From NCBI RefSeq assembly GCF_048595595.1, contig NZ_CP184347.1: 64,000 nucleotides of DNA, one strand, 5' to 3'. Below the pieces are notes generated by a model. The model made no database searches. It was given only the letters and a program-made list of their open reading frames with translations, and was not told the origin of the DNA. The position numbers and the translations under genes are program-made. This stretch comes from Bacteroides pyogenes_A (GTDB taxonomy: Bacteria; Bacteroidota; Bacteroidia; Bacteroidales; Bacteroidaceae). Shown here one piece after another: positions 8,587 through 16,677 of the stretch; the first letter of the stretch is position 1; each line of letters opens with the position of its first letter.

Positions 8587-9840
8587 TCAGAAGCTGTACT
8601 TAGCTTTCATCCATATTTCCGAATTTCGCCTGTACATGCCGAACATGCCTTCTTTACCTCCGATCCAGTCGCATCCTGCAGCAAAACACACCTGATCGTT
8701 GACGGCATAATTCGCAGCAAAACGGTTGAGCCATCCACGGTGGCGGATGTCGAAATAGGTGAAATCGGAAAGGGTCAAGGAGCTGTTCAGCAGCTTCTTC
8801 GATATGTTCACGGTGAGCAGCGAGTGATATGCAGACTGACCGATACAAGGCAGGTAACCGAAAATATGCTCGGCAGAGAATTGCGCCATTACCGTCCACT
8901 CATGAGGCGCATACCAATCGACTCCCGCCAACCAGTTGAGGGTGTTGAAGCCTTTCTGAGGCGTTGCGGCCTCTGAGGGCATATAGCTGAAATGTTTGCC
9001 GATATTGCAGGCTATCTCTCCCCGCAGCACAAACTGTCCCAGCGGTTTGGAAAAGTCGCCCCCGACGAATCCCATACGGAAGTATTGCGGTGTAATGCGC
9101 ACGCCGTCCGGTTCAGTCCGGTAGTCCAATACCGGCATTTTGTTCCACGTATGCAATGCGGCAATGGAGAAGTCGATTCCCGGCAACGTCACACTCAGGC
9201 GTCCGCCATATTCCATATTCGACAGTTTGAAGGCAGGATGATTGTGCGGTCCGTCCCATATCGGCGGGAGCGGAAGATTCTTCGGCAACACAGACCAGGG
9301 ATTCTGCGCTCCGACAGGCAAGCAAAAACCTTCGACTGCCGGAACCAATACGGCTTCCAACTTCACTTTATCGTTGAACCGGAAGAAACGGAGTGCATTG
9401 ACGGGCATCCGTATATCGTCATAGTCGCGTGTCAGGAACTCAGTCATGTCCATCGGCGAGACAAGGTCGGTAATACGTACTCCGTCTGCGGCTCCCCAGA
9501 TGACAAGTTGCCTTCCGGCACGTACTCCCCAATGCTTTGCGCGATAGTCGAGATAAGCTTCACGAAGTTCGAAGCCCGTCCGGTCCTTCAACAGGGCATG
9601 ATATACAGCATTGAAAGAAACGAACAGCGAGGAACGCCCCATATCATGCGTCACCTCGCCACGAAAGCGGGTTCGCGAGCTCATCCAATCGTTAGGAGAC
9701 TCCATACGAAGCGCATGATAAGTCTCTGCAAAACCTTTTATTTTCCAACTGCTTTCACCCGTCTCCTGTCCATTTACAGTCAGCAAGCCTCCGCATCCCA
9801 GCAGACAAAAAAGGATCCTTATTCGATTTCTTCTTCGCAT
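8587..9840 (-). CDS. Outer-membrane beta-barrel protein, DUF1302-like
   Basis: This 417-aa protein has an N-terminal signal peptide and a mature region of alternating amphipathic strands that ends in a C-terminal Phe (WMKAKYSF), typical of outer-membrane barrels. The motif GRQLVIWGAADGVRITDLVSP at about residues 110-130 resembles the conserved segment of DUF1302-type barrels, which often accompany RND permeases. It starts only six bases after the LolA-like gene ends, so the two are probably translationally linked. Inferred role: outer-membrane partner of the periplasmic and RND components. It could instead be a general porin. The DUF1302 assignment rests on motif resemblance only. Confidence 0.72.
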   Translation of the reverse strand: MRRRNRIRILFCLLGCGGLLTVNGQETGESSWKIKGFAETYHALRMESPNDWMSSRTRFRGEVTHDMGRSSLFVSFNAVYHALLKDRTGFELREAYLDYRAKHWGVRAGRQLVIWGAADGVRITDLVSPMDMTEFLTRDYDDIRMPVNALRFFRFNDKVKLEAVLVPAVEGFCLPVGAQNPWSVLPKNLPLPPIWDGPHNHPAFKLSNMEYGGRLSVTLPGIDFSIAALHTWNKMPVLDYRTEPDGVRITPQYFRMGFVGGDFSKPLGQFVLRGEIACNIGKHFSYMPSEAATPQKGFNTLNWLAGVDWYAPHEWTVMAQFSAEHIFGYLPCIGQSAYHSLLTVNISKKLLNSSLTLSDFTYFDIRHRGWLNRFAANYAVNDQVCFAAGCDWIGGKEGMFGMYRRNSEIWMKAKYSF

Positions 9841-9846
9841 GACGCA

Positions 9847-10641
9847 TCAAAATTTACCCGTTTCAAGCGTGGTCACACTAAACTTGGCCTCATCCATCGG
9901 TATATCGTATTTCGGATCTTTGATTTCAAGCAAAGTCTTATGGCCCGTCTGCACATTCTCCATCTCAAGCTTGCCTGCCATCCAGAAGCCATCCACTTTG
10001 CGCACATCCGAAATCAGAAGCAGCCGGTGCAGTTTATCCATTTTGTCGTAATACTCCACACGGCAACCGATATAGCAGTCCTGCCTCACCCACGCCACCT
10101 TGCGCGAGAAGATATCGCGGCTATCCTTCGGCACAGACTCGAGCTTCCAGCACTTGTGTCCGCCCACCGTTTCTTCACCAAGCAGCTTATGCGTATCCTC
10201 GTCCACATTCCGGCTACCCATGTCGTCGTATGTGAAATCGCTACCCATGAAGTAATCTTTCTTCGCAGACGTACCGCTGATGCGTCGTGTTTTCTTCATC
10301 GCAGGCAGATAAAGCCATTTGTCGTCCTCTTTGCCTATCTCGTCATAATCCCAGGTGAGAAAGCCCGTTCCTTTCACATCGCCCGGATAAAGAAAGAACA
10401 TAAGCGTTTTACGGTCTTTTTTGCCTTTGCCCGTATCGAAAGAGTAAGAAACAAGCCGGCGCTCGCGCACGCTGCCCCGCTTATTGATAAGCTTCATAAC
10501 AATCTCCGACCGGCGCGTATCGCCGTCGGGACGGTCTTTGACGCATTGTGCAATCTCTCTGCCCGTAAGAGTCTGGGCATTCAATCCCGCCGCCCCTGTC
10601 GCACTCAGGGCAAGGACAGCTATCCAATGTTTTGTTTTCAT
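9847..10641 (-). CDS. LolA-like outer membrane lipoprotein-sorting protein
   Basis: This 264-aa secreted protein has a signal peptide ending near NAQ (residue 22). The mature part has the beta-rich pattern of the LolA-like family that accompanies RND (MMPL) permeases, including WLYLPAMKKTRRISGTSA near residue 110, FMGSDFTYDD near 130 and late strands such as DVRKVDGFWMAGKLEM. Family members bind lipid or lipoprotein acyl chains in a half-barrel. It lies between the RND permease (130-base gap) and the DUF1302-like barrel (6-base gap). Inferred role: periplasmic carrier for the hydrophobic substrate moved by the RND pump. It is not the housekeeping LolA of lipoprotein export, given its gene context. 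Confidence 0.82.
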   Translation of the reverse strand: MKTKHWIAVLALSATGAAGLNAQTLTGREIAQCVKDRPDGDTRRSEIVMKLINKRGSVRERRLVSYSFDTGKGKKDRKTLMFFLYPGDVKGTGFLTWDYDEIGKEDDKWLYLPAMKKTRRISGTSAKKDYFMGSDFTYDDMGSRNVDEDTHKLLGEETVGGHKCWKLESVPKDSRDIFSRKVAWVRQDCYIGCRVEYYDKMDKLHRLLLISDVRKVDGFWMAGKLEMENVQTGHKTLLEIKDPKYDIPMDEAKFSVTTLETGKF

Positions 10642-10771
10642 CTTTATGAGTTTCTAATAAATTAATCAAACCAATATTCAACCTGCATCCTCCGGCGGCA
10701 TCCGTCATTCGCGACACATCCGGTCTCTGCCTCGTACGCGTGTATCGGCAGGTTTCAAATGATACATTCCG

Positions 10772-13117
10772 CTATTTTTCTTTTCCGAATATCTGAAAAC
10801 GTTCGAACAGTACCGGAGTGATGCAGAGATCTGCCAGCAAAGCAGCCAGAATTCCAGCAACAGACAGAATGCCCATATGGAAGAACGACAGGGCATCGGA
10901 AGTTCCGTACATGGCGAAATTGGAAGACATGACAAGGCTCGTAAGCACAATAGGAGTTCCTACCACACAAAAAGTCCGGAGAATCGCGTTACGATAATTC
11001 TGTTGGCGGTCGAACTCCAAATGTCCGTGATTGATAAAATGAATCGTGTCGTCCACCGCCAATCCCAAAATCATAGGCATGATAGTGGCTGTCATCATAT
11101 CCAGCGGATAGCCGAGCCACCCCATCAGCCCTCCCACCACTATGGCAGGCATGATATTGGGTATCAAACCGATCAATCCGATACGTACGCTCCCGAACAC
11201 CGCCATCATCATCACACCTATCACCAGTAAGGCAAGAGCGAACGACCATATCTGTCCGCGGGCTACGTATTGCATCATGGTGGTGAACTGCGGCAAATTG
11301 CCCACAGCCGATACCGAAGCTCCCGGAAATAGTTTTTGGGCAAAAGCCGTGACGTCTTTGATATTACGCTCTGCCTCTCCCGAATCGTACGTACTGATTT
11401 CCACCATCAACCGCAAACGCCGGTATCCGTAATCCATCCAGTATTCCGCTTCGCTCCCGCCGGCATTCTCGTACAACAGCAGGAGTTGAGCCACTTCATC
11501 CGCCTTGCGAGGAAGCGTGTAGTAAGCTTGTTTCCCTTCATTGAGCGTGCAGTGGAGATCTTTCAGTATATTGATTACGGAAGTGGTGCGCTTGGTCAAG
11601 GGATACCGCGCGACATGGCTTGCAAGAGAATCGAGTTTCATCAGATTCTCCGGAGTTTTCGCATCTCCGTTTCCGGGCAGGTCTATCATCACGTCGTACG
11701 AGTAGATGGAACCCAGTTCGCTCTCTCCTATCTCAAGCAATTTGCGCACATATTCAATCTTTCTCCCCATTGTTTTCTCCACATCGAACGTGGTCTCTAA
11801 CTTGGTAAACTGATAGATTAAAAAGGCGGTAATGAAAGCCGATACCCACAGCACACACTTGGCGTGGTTCAACACTGCGGAGCCGAGCGCGACAAGTTTG
11901 CGGTCGAGCCATCCGCCTCCCGTCTCCCGTACCTGCGGATGCGGTTTTCCGTCTTTCCCGAAACTGAGCATGATGGGCATTACCGTAAGAGTAATGACAA
12001 ACGTGAGCATAACGCTCGAAGAAGTGGTGATGCCTACAAAATGCAAAGGAACTACCGGAACAACCAGAAAAGAGAGCAAAGCCGCAAAAGTGGTCAAAGC
12101 GCTGAAGAGTATGGGCCATCCCATCTCTCCCACCGTTTCCACAACAGCCTTCCGGCGCCGGCCGTGTAGCTGGAACTGCCTTCGGAAATAGGTATGCACG
12201 TGTATGTTGTAAGCAATGGCCACGGCAAAAGCCAGAAGCATGGGAATGAGCACCATGCTGCTGTCGATAGGATAGCGAAGGTAACCCATAGCCCCGTATA
12301 CGATGACAATGGAGCTTACGGCCGTGACGAGAGGAACCACAACGCCACGCAGCGAGCGGGTGGCAAACAGAAGCACAACGATGGCCAGCAAGGAGGCAAG
12401 CCCCATCACACGGGGCAACTCTTTTCCCACCCACTTCATCTTACGCTCGGTGGTATAAGGCATCCCCGCTCCACGCAAATGAAGCGGAGCGTATTCGGGT
12501 TTTGTAATGATGCGGTGCAATTCTTCTCCCGTCTGCACATCGGGCGGAACAGCTCCTTTCCCTGTATTCCGGAGCTTCTCATCGGGGAAGGGGCGGAGTT
12601 TCAGGAGTATCCAGCTCAATTTGCCGTCCGCCGACACCAGACGCTCGGCAATGTAAGGTTTCATATAAGCCTTCCGGCGAATCTCGTCCAAGCCGGCTTT
12701 GTCCGAAGGGATCTCGTCAGGCACTATCTGCTCGATAGCCACTCCGTCAGAGGTGGCCATCAGAAACTCAAGGTCGGTGACGGACGTTATCTTATCGGCA
12801 TACGAAATACTGTCGAGCATTTCATCAGACAGCTTGCGTATAAGTTCCAAGTTCTTTTTCGTAAAGGTGTCGTCGCACGAAGTAAGCACCGCCACGAAAT
12901 AATCGTTGCCGAATACTTCCTTGAATTCTTCCGTCTTCACCAGCATGGGGTCATCTTCAAGGAAGTAGCTGTCCCACGAGTTGTTGATATTCATAAACCG
13001 TATGCCGTAGAAACCCACAGCGAATAAGAGTACAAAAGCTGCAAGAACCAGGCGGCGCCTCTGTACAATCCGTTCGCCCAAACAGGCGAACCATACATTT
13101 ATTTTCTCGATATTCAT
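10772..13117 (-). CDS. RND permease, HAE3/MMPL type
   Basis: This 781-aa inner-membrane protein has the two-fold RND layout: a helix near residue 25, a periplasmic loop to about 225, five helices, a helix near 415, a second periplasmic loop, then five C-terminal helices. The length, shorter than ~1,000-aa drug-efflux RND pumps, fits the HAE3/MMPL branch, which includes hopanoid and lipid transporters. The second-half helix carries GLAVDDTIHFINH, a paired acidic motif expected to relay protons. It is the first gene of the minus-strand operon that continues with a LolA-like carrier, an outer-membrane barrel and two ABC half-transporters. A TetR gene with its own terminator lies directly upstream. 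Inferred substrate: a lipid or amphiphile. Confidence 0.87.
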   Translation of the reverse strand: MNIEKINVWFACLGERIVQRRRLVLAAFVLLFAVGFYGIRFMNINNSWDSYFLEDDPMLVKTEEFKEVFGNDYFVAVLTSCDDTFTKKNLELIRKLSDEMLDSISYADKITSVTDLEFLMATSDGVAIEQIVPDEIPSDKAGLDEIRRKAYMKPYIAERLVSADGKLSWILLKLRPFPDEKLRNTGKGAVPPDVQTGEELHRIITKPEYAPLHLRGAGMPYTTERKMKWVGKELPRVMGLASLLAIVVLLFATRSLRGVVVPLVTAVSSIVIVYGAMGYLRYPIDSSMVLIPMLLAFAVAIAYNIHVHTYFRRQFQLHGRRRKAVVETVGEMGWPILFSALTTFAALLSFLVVPVVPLHFVGITTSSSVMLTFVITLTVMPIMLSFGKDGKPHPQVRETGGGWLDRKLVALGSAVLNHAKCVLWVSAFITAFLIYQFTKLETTFDVEKTMGRKIEYVRKLLEIGESELGSIYSYDVMIDLPGNGDAKTPENLMKLDSLASHVARYPLTKRTTSVINILKDLHCTLNEGKQAYYTLPRKADEVAQLLLLYENAGGSEAEYWMDYGYRRLRLMVEISTYDSGEAERNIKDVTAFAQKLFPGASVSAVGNLPQFTTMMQYVARGQIWSFALALLVIGVMMMAVFGSVRIGLIGLIPNIMPAIVVGGLMGWLGYPLDMMTATIMPMILGLAVDDTIHFINHGHLEFDRQQNYRNAILRTFCVVGTPIVLTSLVMSSNFAMYGTSDALSFFHMGILSVAGILAALLADLCITPVLFERFQIFGKEK

Positions 13118-13207
13118 ATAAAAAAGATGGTATATATTAAGTTAGTAACTGCAAAATGCACGCATGGCATAACCACGGCAAAAACGAACAAAGAACCGAA
13201 ACGTTCT

Positions 13208-13245
13208 AAAAAAAGCGAGCCCGGCTTCCCAGCCGGACTCGCTTT
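13208..13245 (-). terminator. Rho-independent terminator of the tetR-type gene
   Basis: AAAGCGAGCCCGGCT and AGCCGGACTCGCTTT form a stem of about 14 pairs around a short loop. On the minus strand it is followed by a run of T (plus-strand A run at 13208-13214). It lies about 90 bases downstream of the TetR stop codon and separates that gene from the RND operon. Confidence 0.8.
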
Positions 13246-13337
13246 CAAACAAGAGAGTCTATCTCTTATTATAAAGAATTTATGAATCATTACACTATGC
13301 TTAATTATGACTTGCCAATATTTTTTCTTTTTTCATT

Positions 13338-13952
13338 CTATGCATCCAACAACTTTTTCCAGCCGGCAGTGCCGAACTTTACATAGTCGGCAATAAACTG
13401 TTCGGCTTCATCATCACTCAAATCATTGTGCCGTGCTATTTCTTCAAGCACGCTCACCCACCACCTTCCGGTTATCCGGACAAAGAGTTCCGAAACCTCG
13501 ATATTGAGATGCGGGTATTTCTCTTTCATAAGTTGCATATACTCCACACCTACGCAAATATTCTCTTCAACGATTTCTTCCCTGAAGTTTTCGAACGAAG
13601 AGCCTCCCGCCCGGAAAAGCAACAGAAAGATAACATCCCTGTATTGCCTGACGAGCCTCATCATCGAAGCAATAACATGGTGCTGGTAATCTCCCGACAC
13701 AAAGACATCCAGAGAAACATACTCGCCGCTATGATGTTTCTTCAAAAAAGCGTTAAGGCTGCAAATGAACGGTTCTACCATCGTACGGAATATGTCGTCC
13801 TTACCGCGGAAGTAGGTATATATGTTGCTCAGATTCACATCTGCTTTCCGGGCAATGTTACGCATGGAAGCCACCTTGAAACCGCAGGCAAGGAACTCTC
13901 CTTTCGCCGTTTCAAGAATCGCATTTTTCGTATTTTCCTTTATCACTTGCAT
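13338..13952 (-). CDS. TetR/AcrR family transcriptional regulator
   Basis: This 204-aa repressor-type protein has an N-terminal helix-turn-helix, with the segments AILETAKGEFLACGFK and SMRNIARKADVNLSNIYTYF at about residues 10-50 and the typical following FRGKDDIF. The C-terminal ligand domain is unlike any subfamily I recognise. The ATG at 13950-13952 was chosen over the upstream GTG at 13979. GGAG precedes the ATG, and a TAACTTTG promoter box at 13983-13990 would start transcription at or after the GTG. Position and orientation suggest that it controls the RND/LolA/barrel/ABC genes downstream, which begin after its terminator. Confidence 0.85.
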   Translation of the reverse strand: MQVIKENTKNAILETAKGEFLACGFKVASMRNIARKADVNLSNIYTYFRGKDDIFRTMVEPFICSLNAFLKKHHSGEYVSLDVFVSGDYQHHVIASMMRLVRQYRDVIFLLLFRAGGSSFENFREEIVEENICVGVEYMQLMKEKYPHLNIEVSELFVRITGRWWVSVLEEIARHNDLSDDEAEQFIADYVKFGTAGWKKLLDA

Positions 13953-13982
13953 GAACGTAAACTCCGGTTTCTTATCCACTCA

Positions 13983-13990
13983 CAAAGTTA
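13983..13990 (-). promoter_or_regulatory. Putative -7 box for the TetR gene (TAACTTTG on minus strand)
   Basis: Plus-strand CAAAGTTA gives TAACTTTG on the coding strand, a TAnnTTTG match 30 bases upstream of the chosen ATG. It argues for the ATG start rather than the upstream GTG. Confidence 0.5.
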
Positions 13991-14232
13991 TGCTGTTCCA
14001 TCCGGATATAAAATACCTAAAAATGATGGTTTTAAAGCAAATATATACCCTCTTATGCTTATGCCGCACAGTAACCAGCCAATTTGTCGAACCGGTACAT
14101 TCATTTCAAAAGATCTTTCTAAACACGAATATTTTAAGGCAGGAGGAGAGGAATTCTTTAAGATAGAACCGAAGAGCAATTTGATGTATTGCCACCGTAT
14201 AGCGTGGAAAACAAAAGACTCTTTTAAATAAA
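13991..14232. other. Intergenic stretch without recognised gene
   Basis: Together with the flanking promoter box and terminator, this fills the ~420 bases between the TetR gene and the porin gene. Short open frames here lack family resemblance, and I see no repeat or RNA structure apart from the terminator at its end. Confidence 0.5.
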
Positions 14233-14285
14233 ATCCCCCTGTTTTAGTCTTGCACCGTTACGGTTCAAGATTAAAACAAGGGGAT
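14233..14285 (-). terminator. Terminator downstream of the porin gene
   Basis: This is a long inverted repeat. ATCCCC-CTGTTTTAGTCTTG pairs with CAAGATTAAAACAAGGGGAT around CACCGTTACGG. On the minus strand it is followed by TTTTATTT. It lies about 90 bases beyond the porin stop codon. Confidence 0.7.
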
Positions 14286-14376
14286 CGCCATGTTTCAACT
14301 TATATTATAATAAGACCAGCTCAGCTTTCCATTCCGAAACCACCGCTTCGCTTCAGGACGATAGCGGACGAGCCGA

Positions 14377-15519
14377 TCAGAACAATATCTGGAAACGAGT
14401 CTGGAATGTATTCACCGATTGGTTGACAAACCCGGCTCTGTCCGAAACATGGGTATAAGAATACCTGAGCCTCCAAATCATGTACTTATTGATGTAATAG
14501 TTCAGAGTGAGCGAAGCATCGTTCTGACGTCCGCCGAGAATCTCCGCTTTATGATCGGACAAGTCGGCATAGTTATACCCGAGCACGCATTCCAACGAAC
14601 CCGGAGCCGGAGTGGAAATTCCGCTGTCATTCTCCGAATACTTATAGTTCTTCCCGATCAGAAGCCCTCTCAGCATAGCATATGCTCCGCTGGCTTTAAA
14701 GTCCCGCTGCCCGTTCTTCCGCTGCACATTCACATAGAAGTACTGCGCTTCCAAGCCGAGTCTTCCGTAAGCGGCACATACTTCCGGTGTAAACTTATAC
14801 AGCCAGTCGGCATCGGATATCTTCGCTTCCTGCGCGGTGACTTTCGCAATTCTTGTCGGGAAGTTGGACTTCAGCACGAAACTTTTGTGGTTCAATGCCT
14901 CGTCGTCGTTGTAACGCGGAGTCTCGAACGCTCCCGAAAGACCTACCTGAAAGATACTTCCGTCTTGGCGTAAAGGACGGTAAACCAGACGCGACATCAT
15001 ACCATAGCCTTGCTTTCCACTCTCATTGGTGGTTTTCTTCATCGCCTCGCCTTCGACATGAAAGCTCATTGTTCCGAAGAAGTCGCCTTTGCTGTGCACA
15101 AGCATGGCACCGATGAGGCGCGAATTGAAGAAGGCTTCATTACTTGCCGGTTCTTCCATCGAGATTTTCATCGACGAACTGGTGGAACTCTGCAAGCCGT
15201 ACTGGTGAACAAAATAACCTAAGCGTACCAAATTATATTTTCCCAGCTGGCGCTCTACAAAAATATCCTTCATGCGCACCTTCCCGTAGGCATACCCTAT
15301 ATCTATTTTGGCTTTATACGCTCCGTAGCTTGCCTTCACTCCCACACGCATGTCGGGAATGGCCATGCCGTTCACCAAGTGTTCATTATCGGTGCTGAAC
15401 ACCCCTGCATCCATCAGAATTCTCCCCGACGGCTTTATCTCTATTTTATCCTGAGCCTTCACACTGCCACATACCAAAGCAAGCGTAAGCCCTATCATCA
15501 CAAATCTATTCATAAGCAT
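14377..15519 (-). CDS. Phosphate-selective porin O/P-like outer-membrane protein
   Basis: This 380-aa secreted barrel runs from the ATG at 15517-15519; a second ATG two codons later is equally possible. A signal peptide ends at VKAQ near residue 24. The mature sequence alternates polar and hydrophobic residues and ends in FQILF with a terminal Phe. The early motif KPSGRILMDAGVF, followed by KASYGAYKAKIDIGYAYGKV, resembles the Porin_O_P family of anion and phosphate channels. The gene follows a secreted acid phosphatase on the same strand, which supports phosphate uptake. A 16-bp-arm inverted repeat and a TAACTTTG box lie directly upstream. Specificity for phosphate is inferred, not shown. Confidence 0.78.
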   Translation of the reverse strand: MLMNRFVMIGLTLALVCGSVKAQDKIEIKPSGRILMDAGVFSTDNEHLVNGMAIPDMRVGVKASYGAYKAKIDIGYAYGKVRMKDIFVERQLGKYNLVRLGYFVHQYGLQSSTSSSMKISMEEPASNEAFFNSRLIGAMLVHSKGDFFGTMSFHVEGEAMKKTTNESGKQGYGMMSRLVYRPLRQDGSIFQVGLSGAFETPRYNDDEALNHKSFVLKSNFPTRIAKVTAQEAKISDADWLYKFTPEVCAAYGRLGLEAQYFYVNVQRKNGQRDFKASGAYAMLRGLLIGKNYKYSENDSGISTPAPGSLECVLGYNYADLSDHKAEILGGRQNDASLTLNYYINKYMIWRLRYSYTHVSDRAGFVNQSVNTFQTRFQILF

Positions 15520-15527
15520 CAAAGTTA
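15520..15527 (-). promoter_or_regulatory. Putative -7 box abutting the porin start (TAACTTTG, minus strand)
   Basis: CAAAGTTA on the plus strand gives TAACTTTG directly before the ATG at 15519. If used, the transcript would be nearly leaderless, or translation would begin at the second ATG (15513). It may be a chance match. Confidence 0.35.
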
Positions 15528-15540
15528 TTTTGGGATTGGT

Positions 15541-15618
15541 AGTAAGAAACTGTTTCGACTTTCTGCATCAAGGCTGTCTGGAAAGTCTGAAACGGAAAGT
15601 CTGAAACAGTTTCTTACT
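15541..15618. repeat. Long inverted repeat with internal tandem copies
   Basis: AGTAAGAAACTGTTTC (15541-15556) and GAAACAGTTTCTTACT (15603-15618) are perfect 16-bp arms. The motif GAAAGTCTGAAAC occurs twice in tandem inside (15581-15593 and 15595-15607), and GACTTTC (15557-15563) pairs with one copy. It lies between the acid phosphatase stop and the porin start. No T-run follows on the minus strand, so it is not a plain terminator. It may be a mRNA hairpin or an operator. Confidence 0.8.
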
Positions 15619-15641
15619 GGAAACAGCTTTTAAGTCTTGTT

Positions 15642-16421
15642 TCAATTATTCTCGCTCGGCTTCACGGCCCCGGCTTTTTCCAATTGGGCAAACTCTTTCT
15701 TCGCCTTTTCCAATTGCTTCATGAAGGCCTCGTTGGCGTGAAGACGTGCCACAACAGCACTTGCCACCAAGCGGGCTGCGTCTACATCGCTCTGGAAGTG
15801 GTAACCGCAAATCACTCTGCTCTGTCCCATTTCGTAGCCCCTTTCGAGGATTTCATTCTGACGCACTGGATTGATTTCCGCCAGAACAAGGGCGGTGGCC
15901 CAACCGATAGCTGTATGTCCCGAGGGATATGAACCGTTGGTAGAGAGTTCTTTCTGTTGTTCGGGATTGCAAGTGTTTTCTTTAAAGAAGCTGAACGGAC
16001 GCACACGCATGTAGTGCTCTTTGGCATGGCGTGTTGCCAAATCGCCGGCATCTTCTCTCATATTGATAACGAGCTTGTGTATCTCGGGCGTCTTTTCTTT
16101 GCTGATTTCTATGCCGAAAGCTTCAGAAAAAGCCATAGGCACACCATTTCCGCCTACACGGGCATCTCTCACAGCCTGATCGCCGCGCGGAGTGTCTCTC
16201 AGCAATTTTCCCCAGTCGTATTGGGCTTTGTCATTCAAAAAAACAATACTGTTGGCAGCCGGAGGAGGAGGAAGAAGTTTCAGGCTGTTCGCCACTTCGG
16301 AGATTTCGAGGAAGTACAAATCGGGATGAGTCCTTTTGTCCTTGATTTTGGTTTCTTGCGCGAATACGCTAACTGTAAACAGAGTACAAACGAGTACGAG
16401 TAACGAAAATTTTGCTTTCAT
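15642..16421 (-). CDS. Secreted class A non-specific acid phosphatase (PAP2 superfamily)
   Basis: This 259-aa exported phosphomonoesterase runs from the ATG at 16419-16421, with a signal peptide ending near VFAQ (residue 22). All three parts of the PAP2 active-site signature are present: KEHYMRVRP (K-x6-RP, about residue 135), GSYPSGHT (about 165-172) and SRVICGYHFQSD (SR-x5-H-x3-D, about 205-216). This is the PhoN/PhoC-type class A pattern, acting in the periplasm on organic phosphates. A Lys/Glu-rich helical tail follows. It lies upstream of the porin O/P-like gene on the same strand, suggesting that phosphate release and uptake are linked. Confidence 0.9.
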   Translation of the reverse strand: MKAKFSLLVLVCTLFTVSVFAQETKIKDKRTHPDLYFLEISEVANSLKLLPPPPAANSIVFLNDKAQYDWGKLLRDTPRGDQAVRDARVGGNGVPMAFSEAFGIEISKEKTPEIHKLVINMREDAGDLATRHAKEHYMRVRPFSFFKENTCNPEQQKELSTNGSYPSGHTAIGWATALVLAEINPVRQNEILERGYEMGQSRVICGYHFQSDVDAARLVASAVVARLHANEAFMKQLEKAKKEFAQLEKAGAVKPSENN

Positions 16422-16677
16422 AATAAACAAATTTTGCGGTTAATAAATAATTTAGTTGTTTATCTCCGGCAATACGGATGCCCCGCATTCGGACGGTTTC
16501 CCGTTCACCGGAACCGGCAGCAAAACTATGCATTAATACTCCCTCAAAAAGTTGCGTTTATTGATTTCATCCGTTCGGCCGGATGCAACATCGGGCAATT
16601 TGCGAAATCAGATATAACCCGATGCACGGCAGGAAGACAGCAAGAATCGTTTGTCACCGCTCATAATGGAACAAACG

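Noticed and set aside
8992..10665. 557-codon plus-strand frame across the barrel and LolA-like genes
   Set aside because: It is antisense to two genes with clear signal peptides and domain patterns. Its translation is His/Arg-rich without recognisable motifs.
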